Origin: Methylobacterium soli
GTDB taxonomy: Bacteria > Pseudomonadota > Alphaproteobacteria > Rhizobiales > Beijerinckiaceae
NCBI RefSeq assembly: GCF_008806385.1
Contig: NZ_VZZK01000005.1
Location: 62,001 to 126,000 of the forward strand
Direction of reading: 5' to 3'
DNA: 64,000 nucleotides
Shown: positions 15,046 to 24,089 of the stretch, piece after piece
Numbering within the stretch: position 1 is the stretch's first letter
How the letters are laid out: every line of letters starts with the position of its first letter
Translations under genes and position numbers: made by a program
The notes under the pieces: model-generated
Databases searched by the model: none
What the model was told of the DNA's origin: nothing
What the model saw: the letters and a program-made list of their open reading frames with translations, nothing else

Positions 15046-17235
15046 ATGTCGCTCCCAATCCCCTCCCGCCGGCCCCTCGGCCGGCGCGCGCGCGCGCGCG
15101 CCCTCACCCTCCTGCTCGCCACAGGCTGCCTCGCCGAGGCCCGCTCGGAGACCCGCGCACAGGATGGCCCGGCCTCCGGCGTCACCCTCGACACCCTCTC
15201 GGTCGCGGGCTCCGGCCTCGCGCCGGCCGGCCTCAACCTGCGCACCCCCGACCGGGGCGCCAGCCGCCTCGGCCTGACGCCCCTCGAGACGCCGGCCAGC
15301 GTCGACGTGATCGCGGGCGAGACCGCGCGCCTGCGCGGCCAGAACACCATGGTGGAGGCGGTGACCCAGAATGCCACCGGCATCACCACCATCGCGTCGC
15401 CCGGCAACGGCAACGGCGCCTTCACGGCCCGGGGCTTCGCCGGCCCGAACTCGATCCAGCAGCTCTATGACGGCACCCGGCTCTATGTCGGCGCCGGCAC
15501 CGTCACCTTTCCGTTCGACACCTGGAACATCGAGCGGATCGAGGTGCTGCGCGGGCCGGCCTCCGTGCTCTACGGGGACGGGGCCATCGGGGGCGTGATC
15601 AATGTCGTGACGAAGAAGCCGGTCTTCGTGCCCCTCAACGAGGCGCGCGCCGTGCTCGGCTCGGACGGGGTGGCGCGGCTCGCGGTCGATTCCGGCGGGC
15701 CGATCGGCGAGTCGCTGGCCTATCGGCTGAACGTCAGCGGCAACCGGGCCGGCGGCTGGATGACGCCCGAGGGCGATTTTCGCAATCTCGCGGTCTCGGG
15801 CGCCGTGATGCTCCGGGCGACGCCGGACCTCGACATCACCCTGAGCCACGACCTCGGCTACCAGGAGCCCGCCCGCTACTGGGGCACGCCCCTGGTCGAG
15901 GGCCGCATTCTCGATCGTCTGCGCTTCAACAACTACAACGTGCGCGACGCGAAGATCACCTGGACCGACAACTGGACCCAGCTCAAGGCCGAGTGGACGC
16001 CCACCGCCGACATCACGATCCGCAACACGGCCTACCGGCTGCAGAGCCGGCGCCACTGGCGCGACGTCGAGCAATACGCCTTCAACCGCCAGACCGGCCT
16101 CGTCGACCGCTCCGACTACATCGAGATCTACCACCAGCAGGAGCAGATCGGGAATCGCTTCGACGCGGCCTTCAAGGGCGAGGTCCTGGGTTTCCGCAAC
16201 GCGTTCCTGGCGGGCTTCGACGTCAACGCCATCGCGTTCCGCCACACCAACAATTCGCCCTATGGCGGGGAGACCAGCGTCAATCCCCTCGCGTATGATC
16301 CGGGCTCCTTCCTCAACCTCGCCGGGACCCTGCCGAAATACGCGACCCAGACCCGCCAGGCCTCGGTCTTCGCCGAGGACCGGCTGATCCTGTCCGACCG
16401 GCTCTCGCTGCTCGCGGGCGTGCGCTACGACGTGCCGAGCCTGCAGCGCACCGACCTGATCAGCGGCAGCGCCTTCGAGCGGACCTTCACGGCGGTGAGC
16501 TACCGCTTCGGCGCGGTCTACAACCCGACGCCCGAGACCGCCCTCTACGCCCAATATGCCACCGCGGTGGACCCGGTCGGCAGCCTCATCACGCTGTCGC
16601 AGAGCCTGGCCGGCTTTCAGCTCTCCACCGGCCGGCAGGTCGAAATCGGCGCCAAGGGCCTGTTCTGGGACGGCCTCGCCGAGTGGACGCTCGCGGGCTA
16701 CCGCATCGTCAAGGACAACCTGGTCTCGAACGTGCCGGGCCAGCCCGGCGTCGCCACGCAGGTCGGCCGGCAATCCTCGCAAGGGTTCGAGGCCGCGCTC
16801 TCGTTCCAGGTCACGCCGGCCTGGCGCATCGACGCGAACCTCGCGCTGCTCCATGCCCAGTACGACGACTTCAACCAGAGCGTGAACGGAGCGGTCATCT
16901 CCTACGCCGGGCGCCAGCCCATCGACGTGCCCGAGCGCGTCGCCAATCTCTGGCTCAACTACGCCTTCCTGCCCGCCTGGGAGGCGCGGGTCGGGGTGCA
17001 GTATGTCGGCGAGACCTTCAGCGATTTCGGCAACACCGCCCGGCGGCCGGATTACGCCCTCGTGCATCTCGGCCTCGACCATCAGGTCGGCCCGGGCTCG
17101 CGCCTGTCGCTGCGCGTCTACAACCTCCTCGACACGGTCTACGCCGTCAGCGGCAACGCCGTGGACGGGGTCGGCACCAACTGGCTCCTCGGACGCCCGC
17201 GCTCCTTCGAGGTCGCCTTCACGACGGCGTTCTGA
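15046..17235 (+). CDS. TonB-dependent receptor (siderophore-receptor-like), under a B12 riboswitch
   Basis: A 729-residue outer-membrane receptor. An Arg-rich signal sequence (to about residue 39) is followed by the plug domain: TPLETPASVDVIAGETARLR, VTQNATGITTIASPG, FTARGFAGPNSIQQLYDGTR, then RIEVLRGPASVLYGDGAIGG and VINVVTKKP. The beta-barrel ends in VAFTTAF with the C-terminal aromatic. Domain features are closest to siderophore receptors (TIGR01783 type), not classical BtuB. The cobalamin riboswitch upstream argues that the cargo is cobalamin, a precursor or cobalt chelate. The next gene, 9 bp on, encodes a PepSY membrane protein. No lanthanide-receptor evidence. Confidence 0.9.
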   Translation: MSLPIPSRRPLGRRARARALTLLLATGCLAEARSETRAQDGPASGVTLDTLSVAGSGLAPAGLNLRTPDRGASRLGLTPLETPASVDVIAGETARLRGQNTMVEAVTQNATGITTIASPGNGNGAFTARGFAGPNSIQQLYDGTRLYVGAGTVTFPFDTWNIERIEVLRGPASVLYGDGAIGGVINVVTKKPVFVPLNEARAVLGSDGVARLAVDSGGPIGESLAYRLNVSGNRAGGWMTPEGDFRNLAVSGAVMLRATPDLDITLSHDLGYQEPARYWGTPLVEGRILDRLRFNNYNVRDAKITWTDNWTQLKAEWTPTADITIRNTAYRLQSRRHWRDVEQYAFNRQTGLVDRSDYIEIYHQQEQIGNRFDAAFKGEVLGFRNAFLAGFDVNAIAFRHTNNSPYGGETSVNPLAYDPGSFLNLAGTLPKYATQTRQASVFAEDRLILSDRLSLLAGVRYDVPSLQRTDLISGSAFERTFTAVSYRFGAVYNPTPETALYAQYATAVDPVGSLITLSQSLAGFQLSTGRQVEIGAKGLFWDGLAEWTLAGYRIVKDNLVSNVPGQPGVATQVGRQSSQGFEAALSFQVTPAWRIDANLALLHAQYDDFNQSVNGAVISYAGRQPIDVPERVANLWLNYAFLPAWEARVGVQYVGETFSDFGNTARRPDYALVHLGLDHQVGPGSRLSLRVYNLLDTVYAVSGNAVDGVGTNWLLGRPRSFEVAFTTAF

Positions 17236-17244
17236 GCCGGGCCG

Positions 17245-18828
17245 GTGCGCGCGCTCCTGAAGGCCGGCAAACGCTGGCTCGTCCTCGGCCATCGCTGGCT
17301 CGGCATCGGCACGGCCCTGTTCTTCCTCGCCTGGCTCCTGTCGGGGCTCGTGATGATGTACGTGCCGTTTCCGGGCCTGACCGAGGCGGAGCGCCTCGCG
17401 GCCCTGCCGCCCCTCGCGCTCGCGCAGGTGGCCGCGCCGCCCGGCGCGGATCTCGTCGCGGGCGCGCGGATCGAGCTCGAGATGCAGGGGGACGAGCCGG
17501 TCTACCGGCTGGTCTCGCCGGAGGGCCGGCACCGCGCCCTCTCGGCCCGGACCGGCGCCCCGATGCCGGCGCTCGACCAGGCGGCGGCCCTGGCGCTCGC
17601 CCGCGCCCGGTTCGGGGCGGGCGCCTGGGTCGACACCGTGGCGCGCGACCAGTGGAGTGTGGCCGGGCGCTACGATCCGCACCGGCCCCTGCGCCGCGTC
17701 GGCCTCGGCGACGCGGCCGGGACGGAGCTCTACTTCTCCGGGCCGACCGGCGCCTTGGTGCTGGAGACCACGCGGCGCGCGCGGGCCTGGAACTGGCTCG
17801 GCGCCGTGCCGCACTGGCTCTACCCGACGCCCCTGCGGGCGCGGCCCGGGCTCTGGCGCGACGTCGTGCTCTGGGTCTCCGGAATCGGCATCGCGGGCGC
17901 CGTCAGCGGGCTCAGCTTGGGGATCTGGCGCCTGCGCCTGCGCCGGCCCTACCGCTCCGGCAGCGTCACGCCCTATCGCGGCCTGGCGCGCTGGCACCAC
18001 CTGTTCGGCCTCGTCGGCGGGGTCGCGATCCTGACCTTCGTGACGAGCGGCTGGCTCTCGGTGAACCCGAACCAATGGTTCTCCGGCCCGAGCCCGACCA
18101 CGGCGATGCGGGCGGGCTTTGCCGGCGCTTCGTCGCCGGCGCCGGACCTTCCGGCGATCCGGGCGGCGATCCCGCCCGGCACGGTGTCCCTGCGCTGGCT
18201 CGCCCTCGGCGGGCGGACCCGCCTCGTCGCCACGGACGCGGCCGGGCGCCGCAGCGTGACGCCTGCCCTCGGCCCGGACGAGATCCGGGCGGCGGCTCCC
18301 GGCCTGATCCCGGGGGCGCGGCTCGCGCGGATCGAGCGGCTCACGCGGGACGACGTCTACTGGTATTCCCACCATGACAGCCGCGTCCTGCCGGTGCTGC
18401 GGCTCGTCTTCGACGACCCGGCCGCGACCTGGTTCCACGTCGACGCGATGACCGGCGAGCTTCTCGACCGCCTCGACCGCAGCGGCCGCGTTCAGCGCTG
18501 GCTCTTCGCCGCCCTGCACCGGCTCGACCTGCCGCTCCTGATCGGCCACCGCCCGGCCTGGGACCTCGCCCTCTGGTCACTCACGAGCCTCGCCCTCGTG
18601 GTGGCGCTCACGGGGGCGGTGCTCGGCTGGCGCCGGCTCCGGCGCAGGCCGGCGGGGACGCGCCGGGGCTCAGGCCGAGCGCGGCAGGCCGACCTTGTCG
18701 CGGGCCGCCGTGAAGCGGACGACGCGCTGCGCGGTGGCCACCGAGAGGTCCTGGAACGCCTGGAAGGCGCTTCGCAGATCCTCGGTCGCCGGCGGCTCGC
18801 CCGCGCGCGCGGCGAGAAACAGCTTTAG
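17245..18828 (+). CDS. PepSY-associated TM helix domain protein (reductase-like)
   Basis: A 527-residue inner-membrane protein starting at GTG 17245, 9 bp after the receptor stop, so the two form an operon. The N-terminal helix WLVLGHRWLGIGTALFFLAW carries the typical conserved His, with further helices near LWVSGIGIAGAVSGLSLGIW, RWHHLFGLVGGVAILTFV and LWSLTSLALVVALTGAVLGW. PepSY modules lie in the periplasmic loops. Such proteins accompany TonB receptors and some reduce the ferric siderophore after import. The last 50 or so residues after GWRRLRRRPAG are low-complexity and overlap the convergent DUF2336 gene for 159 bp, so the native stop may have been lost. Confidence 0.85.
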   Translation: MRALLKAGKRWLVLGHRWLGIGTALFFLAWLLSGLVMMYVPFPGLTEAERLAALPPLALAQVAAPPGADLVAGARIELEMQGDEPVYRLVSPEGRHRALSARTGAPMPALDQAAALALARARFGAGAWVDTVARDQWSVAGRYDPHRPLRRVGLGDAAGTELYFSGPTGALVLETTRRARAWNWLGAVPHWLYPTPLRARPGLWRDVVLWVSGIGIAGAVSGLSLGIWRLRLRRPYRSGSVTPYRGLARWHHLFGLVGGVAILTFVTSGWLSVNPNQWFSGPSPTTAMRAGFAGASSPAPDLPAIRAAIPPGTVSLRWLALGGRTRLVATDAAGRRSVTPALGPDEIRAAAPGLIPGARLARIERLTRDDVYWYSHHDSRVLPVLRLVFDDPAATWFHVDAMTGELLDRLDRSGRVQRWLFAALHRLDLPLLIGHRPAWDLALWSLTSLALVVALTGAVLGWRRLRRRPAGTRRGSGRARQADLVAGRREADDALRGGHREVLERLEGASQILGRRRLARARGEKQL

Positions 18829-19746
18829 GGTCTTCCAGCCGAATCTCGCCGCGCGCACGAGGAACAGGAGCGCCTCCATCGTGGGGGCCCGGTGGGCCGC
18901 GACCGCCATCCCGGAGGGCACGCCGGCCAGGCGCGCCAGCGCCACCAGCGCCTGCGTGGTCTCTCCGGTGGTCAGCCAGGTCTGCACCAGGGCCTCGTCG
19001 AGCCCGTCCCGGGCCCGGGCCGCCACCGCGACCTCCGCGGGCGTCAGGTCGAGGGGCGGCGGCGCGAGCCCGGTGGCCGCCGCGAGCGCCGCCTCGGCGG
19101 CGGCGCTCTCGCCGAAATCGCGCGTCAGGGCGTGGCGGGCCCGCTCCTGCGCGAGGCCGACGAGCTGGGCCATCTGGGCCGGCGGCAGGTCGGTGCGCGC
19201 CGCCAGCGCATCCGTCAGGGCCACGTCGTCGCGCGCCCGGGTGGTGAGGATCCGGAAGCCGCCCTCCGAGAACCGCGCGCCGCGATTGCTCGCGACGCCC
19301 CGCACCACCTGCGCGTCGCCGCGCGTCACGATCACGTCCGTCACCGCCTCGCCGATCGTCTGCCGGCGCGTGATCGCCAGGAGGTGCTCCTGGCCGCCCG
19401 TGTTCGCGATCCGCACGAGGTCGCCCTCGTCGATGCGCTCGGAATGCTCCAGAACCGGGCCCGCCACCGCGGCGGAGCGATCGTAGGCGAGGTCCCGGAT
19501 CACCTGGATCGGGGCGTTCGGTAGGGCCGCGAGCCGCGCCGCCAGCGCCGCCCGGGCCTTCGTCTCGATGTCGCGCGAGAGCCGCAGGATGACCGCGTCG
19601 AAGGCGTCGATCTGGGCCTCGTTCAGCCGCGGCGCCTCGACGGCGAACAGGTCCGTCATCTGGCGGAGCATGCCCATGCGCTTGTGGGGATCGCCGCTGG
19701 CGATGGCGCCCTCGACGTCAGCGACAACAGAGCTGATCGCATGCAT
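18670..19746 (-). CDS. DUF2336 domain-containing protein
   Basis: A 358-residue cytosolic protein of the alphaproteobacterial DUF2336 family, which is largely alpha-helical with HEAT-like repeats. The start MHAISSVVADVEGAIASGD at 19746 is chosen because it gives the normal family N-terminus; the open frame extends to a TTG at 19857 through AT-rich sequence that looks like promoter. Family landmarks are LRQMTDLF, RLNEAQIDAFDAVILRL, the central IRDLAYDRSAAVAGPVLEHS and ITRRQTIGEAVTDVIVTRG. Function is unknown, although some members lie near signalling and cell-cycle genes. It converges with and overlaps the PepSY gene end. Confidence 0.85.
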   Translation of the reverse strand: MHAISSVVADVEGAIASGDPHKRMGMLRQMTDLFAVEAPRLNEAQIDAFDAVILRLSRDIETKARAALAARLAALPNAPIQVIRDLAYDRSAAVAGPVLEHSERIDEGDLVRIANTGGQEHLLAITRRQTIGEAVTDVIVTRGDAQVVRGVASNRGARFSEGGFRILTTRARDDVALTDALAARTDLPPAQMAQLVGLAQERARHALTRDFGESAAAEAALAAATGLAPPPLDLTPAEVAVAARARDGLDEALVQTWLTTGETTQALVALARLAGVPSGMAVAAHRAPTMEALLFLVRAARFGWKTLKLFLAARAGEPPATEDLRSAFQAFQDLSVATAQRVVRFTAARDKVGLPRSA

Positions 19747-20091
19747 GAACAGGATCCGGATTTCGTCTTCCGGATCTTGCGGCGAAGTACTTGAAAACAC
19801 GTTAAAAGGCTGATCTGCCACGAGAAAATAGCGATCTATTGAACAGTTTTTGATCAAATCCCGATCGCGCCGGCGTGGACATCCGAGCGGAGCTGCGCGC
19901 GGGTGGACAGGAACTGGACGGGAAATCCGGACAGGGATCTGGAAAGGAATGGGCGGGCAAGAGGCACCGGAGCGTTCCCGCGCCGGGTGGATCCGTCTAA
20001 CCTGACGCGTGGGCGGCGCCCGGCCGCGTCAGCGTCCCCCGTCACACGCCTCCGTCACCGTCCCCCCCATGTCCCAACAGGTCACCTGCCC
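19747..20091. other. divergent intergenic region, DUF2336 / rnhA
   Basis: This 345-bp gap holds no convincing gene. Bases 19790-19870 are unusually AT-rich (gttaaaaggctgatctgcc and tattgaacagtttttgatc) and probably contain the leftward DUF2336 promoter. A purine-rich, loosely repetitive stretch follows on the plus strand (19905-19960). The in-frame extension of rnhA across it has no protein-like composition. Confidence 0.45.
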
Positions 20092-20883
20092 ATGCGAACC
20101 GTCGTTTACGCCGATGGCGGCTGCGATCCCAATCCCGGCCCGGGCGGCTGGGGCGTCGTGATCGCGGGGCCCGACGGCCCGATCGACCTCTGCGGCGGCG
20201 AGCCCGGCACCACCAACAACCGGATGGAGCTGACCGCCGCGATCCGGGCGCTCGAATCCTTCCCCGAGGGCGCCCAGATCGAGATGCGCTGCGACAGCCA
20301 GTACGTGGTGAAATCCGTCACCGAATGGATGCGGGGCTGGAAGGCCAAGGGCTGGCGCACCACCACGGGCGAGGTGAAGAATGTCGACCTGATGAAGCGC
20401 CTCGACGCGCTCGCGGCCGCCCGCGACGTGCGTTGGACCTGGGTGCGCGGCCATGCCGGCGACCCGATGAACGAGCGGGCCGACCGCCTCGCCACGCGCG
20501 GCCGGCGCGAGGCCCGGGGCCTGCCGGCGCCCGCCCCCCAGGCTGCGCCGCAGCCCCTGCCCGCCCTCTCCGCCTTGCCGCAGGCCGCGGCGGCGTCCGC
20601 GCCGGGCCTCGCGGCCCCCGCACCAAATCTTGCGCCCGCACCGAGTCTCGCGCCGGCACCTGGACCGCGCACCGCCCCGGTGCCGATCGATGCGGCCCTC
20701 GGCCTCGAGGTCTCGCGGGCGGCCAAGCGCGCCGGCCAGACCACCTCGGCCTTCGTGGAGGAGGCGCTTCGCCTCGTCCTCGCCCTCGGGCCGGAGGCGA
20801 CGGCGCGCCTGCGCGCGGAGCTTCCCGGCCAACCCGCCGCCCCGAAGGCCAGCCCCCGGAGCAAGCCCGCCTCCGCGGCCTGA
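20092..20883 (+). CDS. rnhA: ribonuclease HI with C-terminal linker and ribbon-helix-helix-like domain
   Basis: A 263-residue protein. Residues 1-145 are a complete RNase HI: MRTVVYADGGCDPNPGPGGW with catalytic Asp8, NNRMELTAA with Glu46, MRCDSQYV with Asp68, and MNERADRLA with Asp131. It cleaves RNA in RNA-DNA hybrids. A Pro/Ala-rich linker (about 150-195) leads to a C-terminal module, IDAALGLEVSRAAKRAGQTT then SAFVEEALRLVLAL (about 197-236), with the look of an Arc/CopG-like ribbon-helix-helix or other small helical fold. Most RNases HI stop near residue 155. The ATG at 20092 is required for the canonical N-terminus. Confidence 0.92.
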   Translation: MRTVVYADGGCDPNPGPGGWGVVIAGPDGPIDLCGGEPGTTNNRMELTAAIRALESFPEGAQIEMRCDSQYVVKSVTEWMRGWKAKGWRTTTGEVKNVDLMKRLDALAAARDVRWTWVRGHAGDPMNERADRLATRGRREARGLPAPAPQAAPQPLPALSALPQAAAASAPGLAAPAPNLAPAPSLAPAPGPRTAPVPIDAALGLEVSRAAKRAGQTTSAFVEEALRLVLALGPEATARLRAELPGQPAAPKASPRSKPASAA

Positions 20884-20939
20884 GGGGCGCGCCCCGCCCC
20901 GCTCCCGACCGCCCCGCCCCGCTCCCGACCGCGCCGCCC

Positions 20940-22295
20940 TCAGGCGACGCGGTCGATGGCGTCGGCCAGGATCCGGGTCATCTCGGCGATGTGCTCCGGC
21001 TCGGCGATGAGGGGCGGCGACAGGGCGATGATGTCCCCGGTGACGCGGATCAGGAGCCCGCGCTCGAAGCAATCGACGAAGACTTCGTAGGCGCGCGCGC
21101 CGGGCGCGTCCGGGCGGGGCTGCAGCTCGATCCCCGCCACGAGCCCGATGGTCCGGATGTCGATGACGTGCCGGCGCCCGCGCAGGTCGTGGACCGCGCC
21201 GGCCCAATCCGCCGCGAGCGCCGCCCCGCGGGTGAGCAGCCCCTCCTCGGCGTAGATCCCGAGGGTCGCGAGCCCCGCCGCGCAGGCGAGCGGGTGGCCC
21301 GAATAGGTGTAGCCGTGGAACAGCTCGATGGCGTTCTCGGGCCCGTGCATCAGGGCGTCGTGGATCGTCCGGCTCGCGAAGACGGCGCCCATCGGCACCG
21401 TGCCGTTGGTCAGCCCCTTGGCGGTGGTGACGAGGTCCGGAACCACCCCGAAATAATCGGTGGCGAAGGGGGTGCCGAGGCGCCCGAACCCGGTGATGAC
21501 CTCGTCGAAGATCAGCAGGATGCCGTGGCGGGTGCAGATCTCGCGCAGGCGCTCGAGGTAGCCCTTGGGGGGGATCAGCACGCCCGTGGAGCCGGCCACC
21601 GGCTCGACGATGCAGGCCGCGATGGTCTCGGCCCCGTGCAGGGCCACGAGGCGCTCCAGATCCTCGGCCAACTCCGCGCCGTGCTCGGGCTGTCCCTTCA
21701 CGAAGCTGTTGCGGGCGGGGTCGTGGGTGTGGCGCAGGTGATCGGTGCCGGGCAGCTGCGTGAAGACGCGCCGGTTGTTGACGAGCCCCCCGACCGAGAT
21801 GCCGCCGAAGCCGACCCCGTGATAGCCGCGCTCGCGCCCGATCAGCCGAGTGCGGGTGCCCTGGCCGATCGCCCGCTGGTAGGCGAGCGCGATCTTGAGG
21901 GCGGTGTCGACCGATTCCGAGCCGGAGCCCGTGAAGAACACCCGGTCGAGCCCCGCCTCCGGCCCGCCCGGCGCGATCGCCGCCAGCGCCTCCGCGAAGG
22001 CGAAGGCCGCCGGGTGGCCCATCTGGAACGAGGGCGCGAAATCCAGGGTGAGGAGCTGCTGCTCGACGGCCTGCGCGATGGCGCGGCGCCCGTGCCCGGC
22101 ATTGACGCACCAGAGGCCCGCCGTGCCGTCGAGGACCTGGTGCCCGTCGGTCGCCGTGTAATGCATGCCCTCGGCCGCGGCGAGCAGGCGCGGGGCCGCC
22201 TTGAACTGGCGGTTGGCCGTGAACGGCATCCAGTAGGCGTCGAGGCTCGGGGCGTTCTTCAGGGTCGGCTGGGACATCGTCGGGCTCTGGGACAT
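20940..22295 (-). CDS. class III aminotransferase (omega-amino acid:pyruvate type)
   Basis: A 451-residue PLP enzyme. The ATG at 22295 has an AGGAG site eight bases upstream and gives MSQSPTMSQPTLKNAPSLD. Motifs are YWMPFTANRQFK and DGTAGLWCVNAGHGRRAIAQ near the N-terminus, FFTGSGSESVDTALK (cofactor phosphate site), FDEVITGFGRLG with the pyridine-binding Asp, and LVTTAKGLTNG with the Schiff-base Lys at about 293. The N-terminal pattern is that of beta-alanine:pyruvate and related omega-amino acid transaminases. It is divergent from an XRE-cupin regulator, a pairing common for polyamine and amino acid catabolic transaminases, so it is probably substrate-induced. Confidence 0.92.
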   Translation of the reverse strand: MSQSPTMSQPTLKNAPSLDAYWMPFTANRQFKAAPRLLAAAEGMHYTATDGHQVLDGTAGLWCVNAGHGRRAIAQAVEQQLLTLDFAPSFQMGHPAAFAFAEALAAIAPGGPEAGLDRVFFTGSGSESVDTALKIALAYQRAIGQGTRTRLIGRERGYHGVGFGGISVGGLVNNRRVFTQLPGTDHLRHTHDPARNSFVKGQPEHGAELAEDLERLVALHGAETIAACIVEPVAGSTGVLIPPKGYLERLREICTRHGILLIFDEVITGFGRLGTPFATDYFGVVPDLVTTAKGLTNGTVPMGAVFASRTIHDALMHGPENAIELFHGYTYSGHPLACAAGLATLGIYAEEGLLTRGAALAADWAGAVHDLRGRRHVIDIRTIGLVAGIELQPRPDAPGARAYEVFVDCFERGLLIRVTGDIIALSPPLIAEPEHIAEMTRILADAIDRVA

Positions 22296-22365
22296 CACGG
22301 GGCTCCTGGGCAGGCCCTCAGAGGCGCCGGTTTCGGGGCCCACAACAAGCCCTTTTCTGCGCCGC

Positions 22366-22379
22366 CGCAAGTGCTTGCG
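22366..22379. promoter_or_regulatory. palindromic operator candidate between aminotransferase and XRE-cupin regulator
   Basis: The site cgcaagtgcttgcg is a perfect 6-2-6 palindrome within the divergent intergenic region, 71 bp from the aminotransferase start and 63 bp from the regulator start. The position suits binding by the XRE-cupin protein to control both genes. Confidence 0.5.
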
Positions 22380-22441
22380 AATTCGGCGCCCGGCGGCCTA
22401 GTGTTGCCGGATCCTCAACACCCTCAACGCGGACCAGCGCC

Positions 22442-22990
22442 ATGAGCGTCGATGTCGGAGAGCGCCTGCGCCACGTCCGGACCCTGCACGGGCTGTCCCA
22501 GCGCAATCTGGCCAAGCGCGCCGGCGTGACGAACTCGACGATCTCGCTGATCGAATCAAACCAGATGAACCCCTCGGTCGGGGCCCTCAAGCGCATCCTC
22601 GACGGGGTGCCGATCGGCCTGTCGGAGTTCTTCGCCCTCGCGCCCGAGCGGCCCCGCCGGGTCTTCTATGCCGCCGGCGAGCTCACCGAGATCGGCAAGG
22701 GCGCGATCTCCTACCGGCAGGTCGGCGACAGCCTGTTCGGGCGGGCGCTCCAGATCCTGAAGGAGCGCTACGAGCCCGGCGCCGATACGGGCCGGGTGCC
22801 CCTCGCCCATGACGGCGAGGAGGGCGGCATCGTGCTGAGCGGGCGCCTCGAAGTTACGGTCGACGACGAGCGCCGCATCCTCGGGCCCGGCGACGCTTAT
22901 TATTTCGAGAGCCGGCGCCCGCACCGCTTCCGCTGCGTCGGGGGGGCGCCCTGCGAGATCATCAGCGCCTGCACGCCGCCGACCTTCTGA
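22442..22990 (+). CDS. XRE-family regulator with C-terminal cupin domain (PuuR-like)
   Basis: A 182-residue transcription factor. The N-terminal helix-turn-helix is VGERLRHVRTLHGLSQRNLA and continues KRAGVTNSTISLIE, ending ALKRILDGVPIGLSEFF. The C-terminal half (about 105-180) is a cupin: HDGEEGGIVLSGRLEVTVDD, GPGDAYYFESRRPHRFRCVG. This architecture is that of PuuR and related repressors which sense amines or amino acid derivatives. It is transcribed away from the aminotransferase at 20940-22295, its likely target. Confidence 0.9.
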   Translation: MSVDVGERLRHVRTLHGLSQRNLAKRAGVTNSTISLIESNQMNPSVGALKRILDGVPIGLSEFFALAPERPRRVFYAAGELTEIGKGAISYRQVGDSLFGRALQILKERYEPGADTGRVPLAHDGEEGGIVLSGRLEVTVDDERRILGPGDAYYFESRRPHRFRCVGGAPCEIISACTPPTF

Positions 22991-23053
22991 GGGCGCCCGC
23001 CCGCGCGGCGCGTCGGCCCGCGCCCGGCTCCGGGCCAGGGCTGACCGCGCGCC

Positions 23054-24037
23054 CTACCGGTTGACGTCCACCGTGATGCGGCCCCGGACCTGGCCCGCCA
23101 TCAGGCGCTCGGCGGTCGCCACCACCTCGGACAGGCCGATCTCGCCCGCCATGGCGTCGAGCTTGCCCGGATCGAGGTCGCGGGCGAGGCGCTGCCACGC
23201 CTCCAGGCGCTCGGGGCGCGGGCACATCACGCTGTCGATGCCGACGAGCGTCACGCCGCGCAGGATGAAGGGCGCCACCGAGGCCGGCAGATCCATGCCC
23301 TGCGCGAGGCCGCAGGCCGCCACCACGCCGCGATAGCGCGTCGCCGCGAGCACGTTGGCGAGGGTGTGGCTGCCCACGGCATCGACCGCGCCCGCGAAGC
23401 GCTCCTTGGCGAGCGGCTTGCCCGGGCTCGCGAAGGCCGCCCGCTCGAGGATCTCGCTGGCGCCGAGGCCGCGCAGGTATTCCGCCTCCTCCGGCCGCCC
23501 GCTCACGGCCGCGACCGTGTATCCGAGCCCCGAGAGCAGCGCGATGGCGGTGCTGCCGACGCCGCCGGCCGCCCCCGTGACCACGACCTCGCCCTTGTCG
23601 GGGGTCACGCCGTGGCGCTCCAGCGCCATGACGCAGAGCATGGCGGTGTAGCCCGCCGTGCCGATCGCCATGGCCTGGCGCGGCGTGAAGGCCTCGGGCA
23701 GCGGCACCAGCCAGTCGCCCTTGAGGCGCGCCAGCTGGGCGAGCCCGCCCCAATGGGTCTCGCCGACGCCCCAGCCGTTGAGCACCACCCGGTCACCCGG
23801 CCTGTAATCGGCATGGGCCGAATCCCGCACCGTGCCCGCGAGGTCGATGCCGGGCACCATCGGGAACTTGCGCACCACCGGGGCCTTGCCGGTGATGGCG
23901 AGCCCGTCCTTGTAGTTCAGGGTCGAGTGCGCGACCTCGACCGTGACGTCGCCTTCGGGCAATTGCTCCTCGTCGATCTCTGTGAGGGCGGCGCGGCTGC
24001 CGGCCTCGTCCTTCTCGATCAGGATCGCTCTGAACAT
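23054..24037 (-). CDS. acuI: acrylyl-CoA reductase-like MDR oxidoreductase (AcuI/YhdH)
   Basis: A 327-residue zinc-free medium-chain dehydrogenase/reductase. Start [11 protein letters not shown] at 24037 is chosen because the GGAGGAG site is then about seven bases away; the ATG two codons upstream is too close to it. Family marks are [51 protein letters not shown], the NADPH loop [20 protein letters not shown], and [20 protein letters not shown]. AcuI reduces toxic acryloyl-CoA to propionyl-CoA with NADPH. It lies 52 bp after an AcuR-type regulator on the same strand. Confidence 0.9.
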   Translation of the reverse strand: MFRAILIEKDEAGSRAALTEIDEEQLPEGDVTVEVAHSTLNYKDGLAITGKAPVVRKFPMVPGIDLAGTVRDSAHADYRPGDRVVLNGWGVGETHWGGLAQLARLKGDWLVPLPEAFTPRQAMAIGTAGYTAMLCVMALERHGVTPDKGEVVVTGAAGGVGSTAIALLSGLGYTVAAVSGRPEEAEYLRGLGASEILERAAFASPGKPLAKERFAGAVDAVGSHTLANVLAATRYRGVVAACGLAQGMDLPASVAPFILRGVTLVGIDSVMCPRPERLEAWQRLARDLDPGKLDAMAGEIGLSEVVATAERLMAGQVRGRITVDVNR

Positions 24038-24089
24038 CGACATCTCCTCCAGTGTCGTCGTGGGAACCGGGTGTCGCCTCGGGAGCGCC

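Noticed and set aside
15046..17235. Calling the TonB receptor LutH of the lut-like cluster
   Set aside because: It is nearly 40 kb away, behind a B12 riboswitch and coupled to a PepSY gene, so a cobalamin-related role is better supported.
15001..18549. A 1182-codon minus-strand open frame opposite the TonB receptor and PepSY genes
   Set aside because: No recognisable domain; it spans two convincing plus-strand genes and reads as their antisense.
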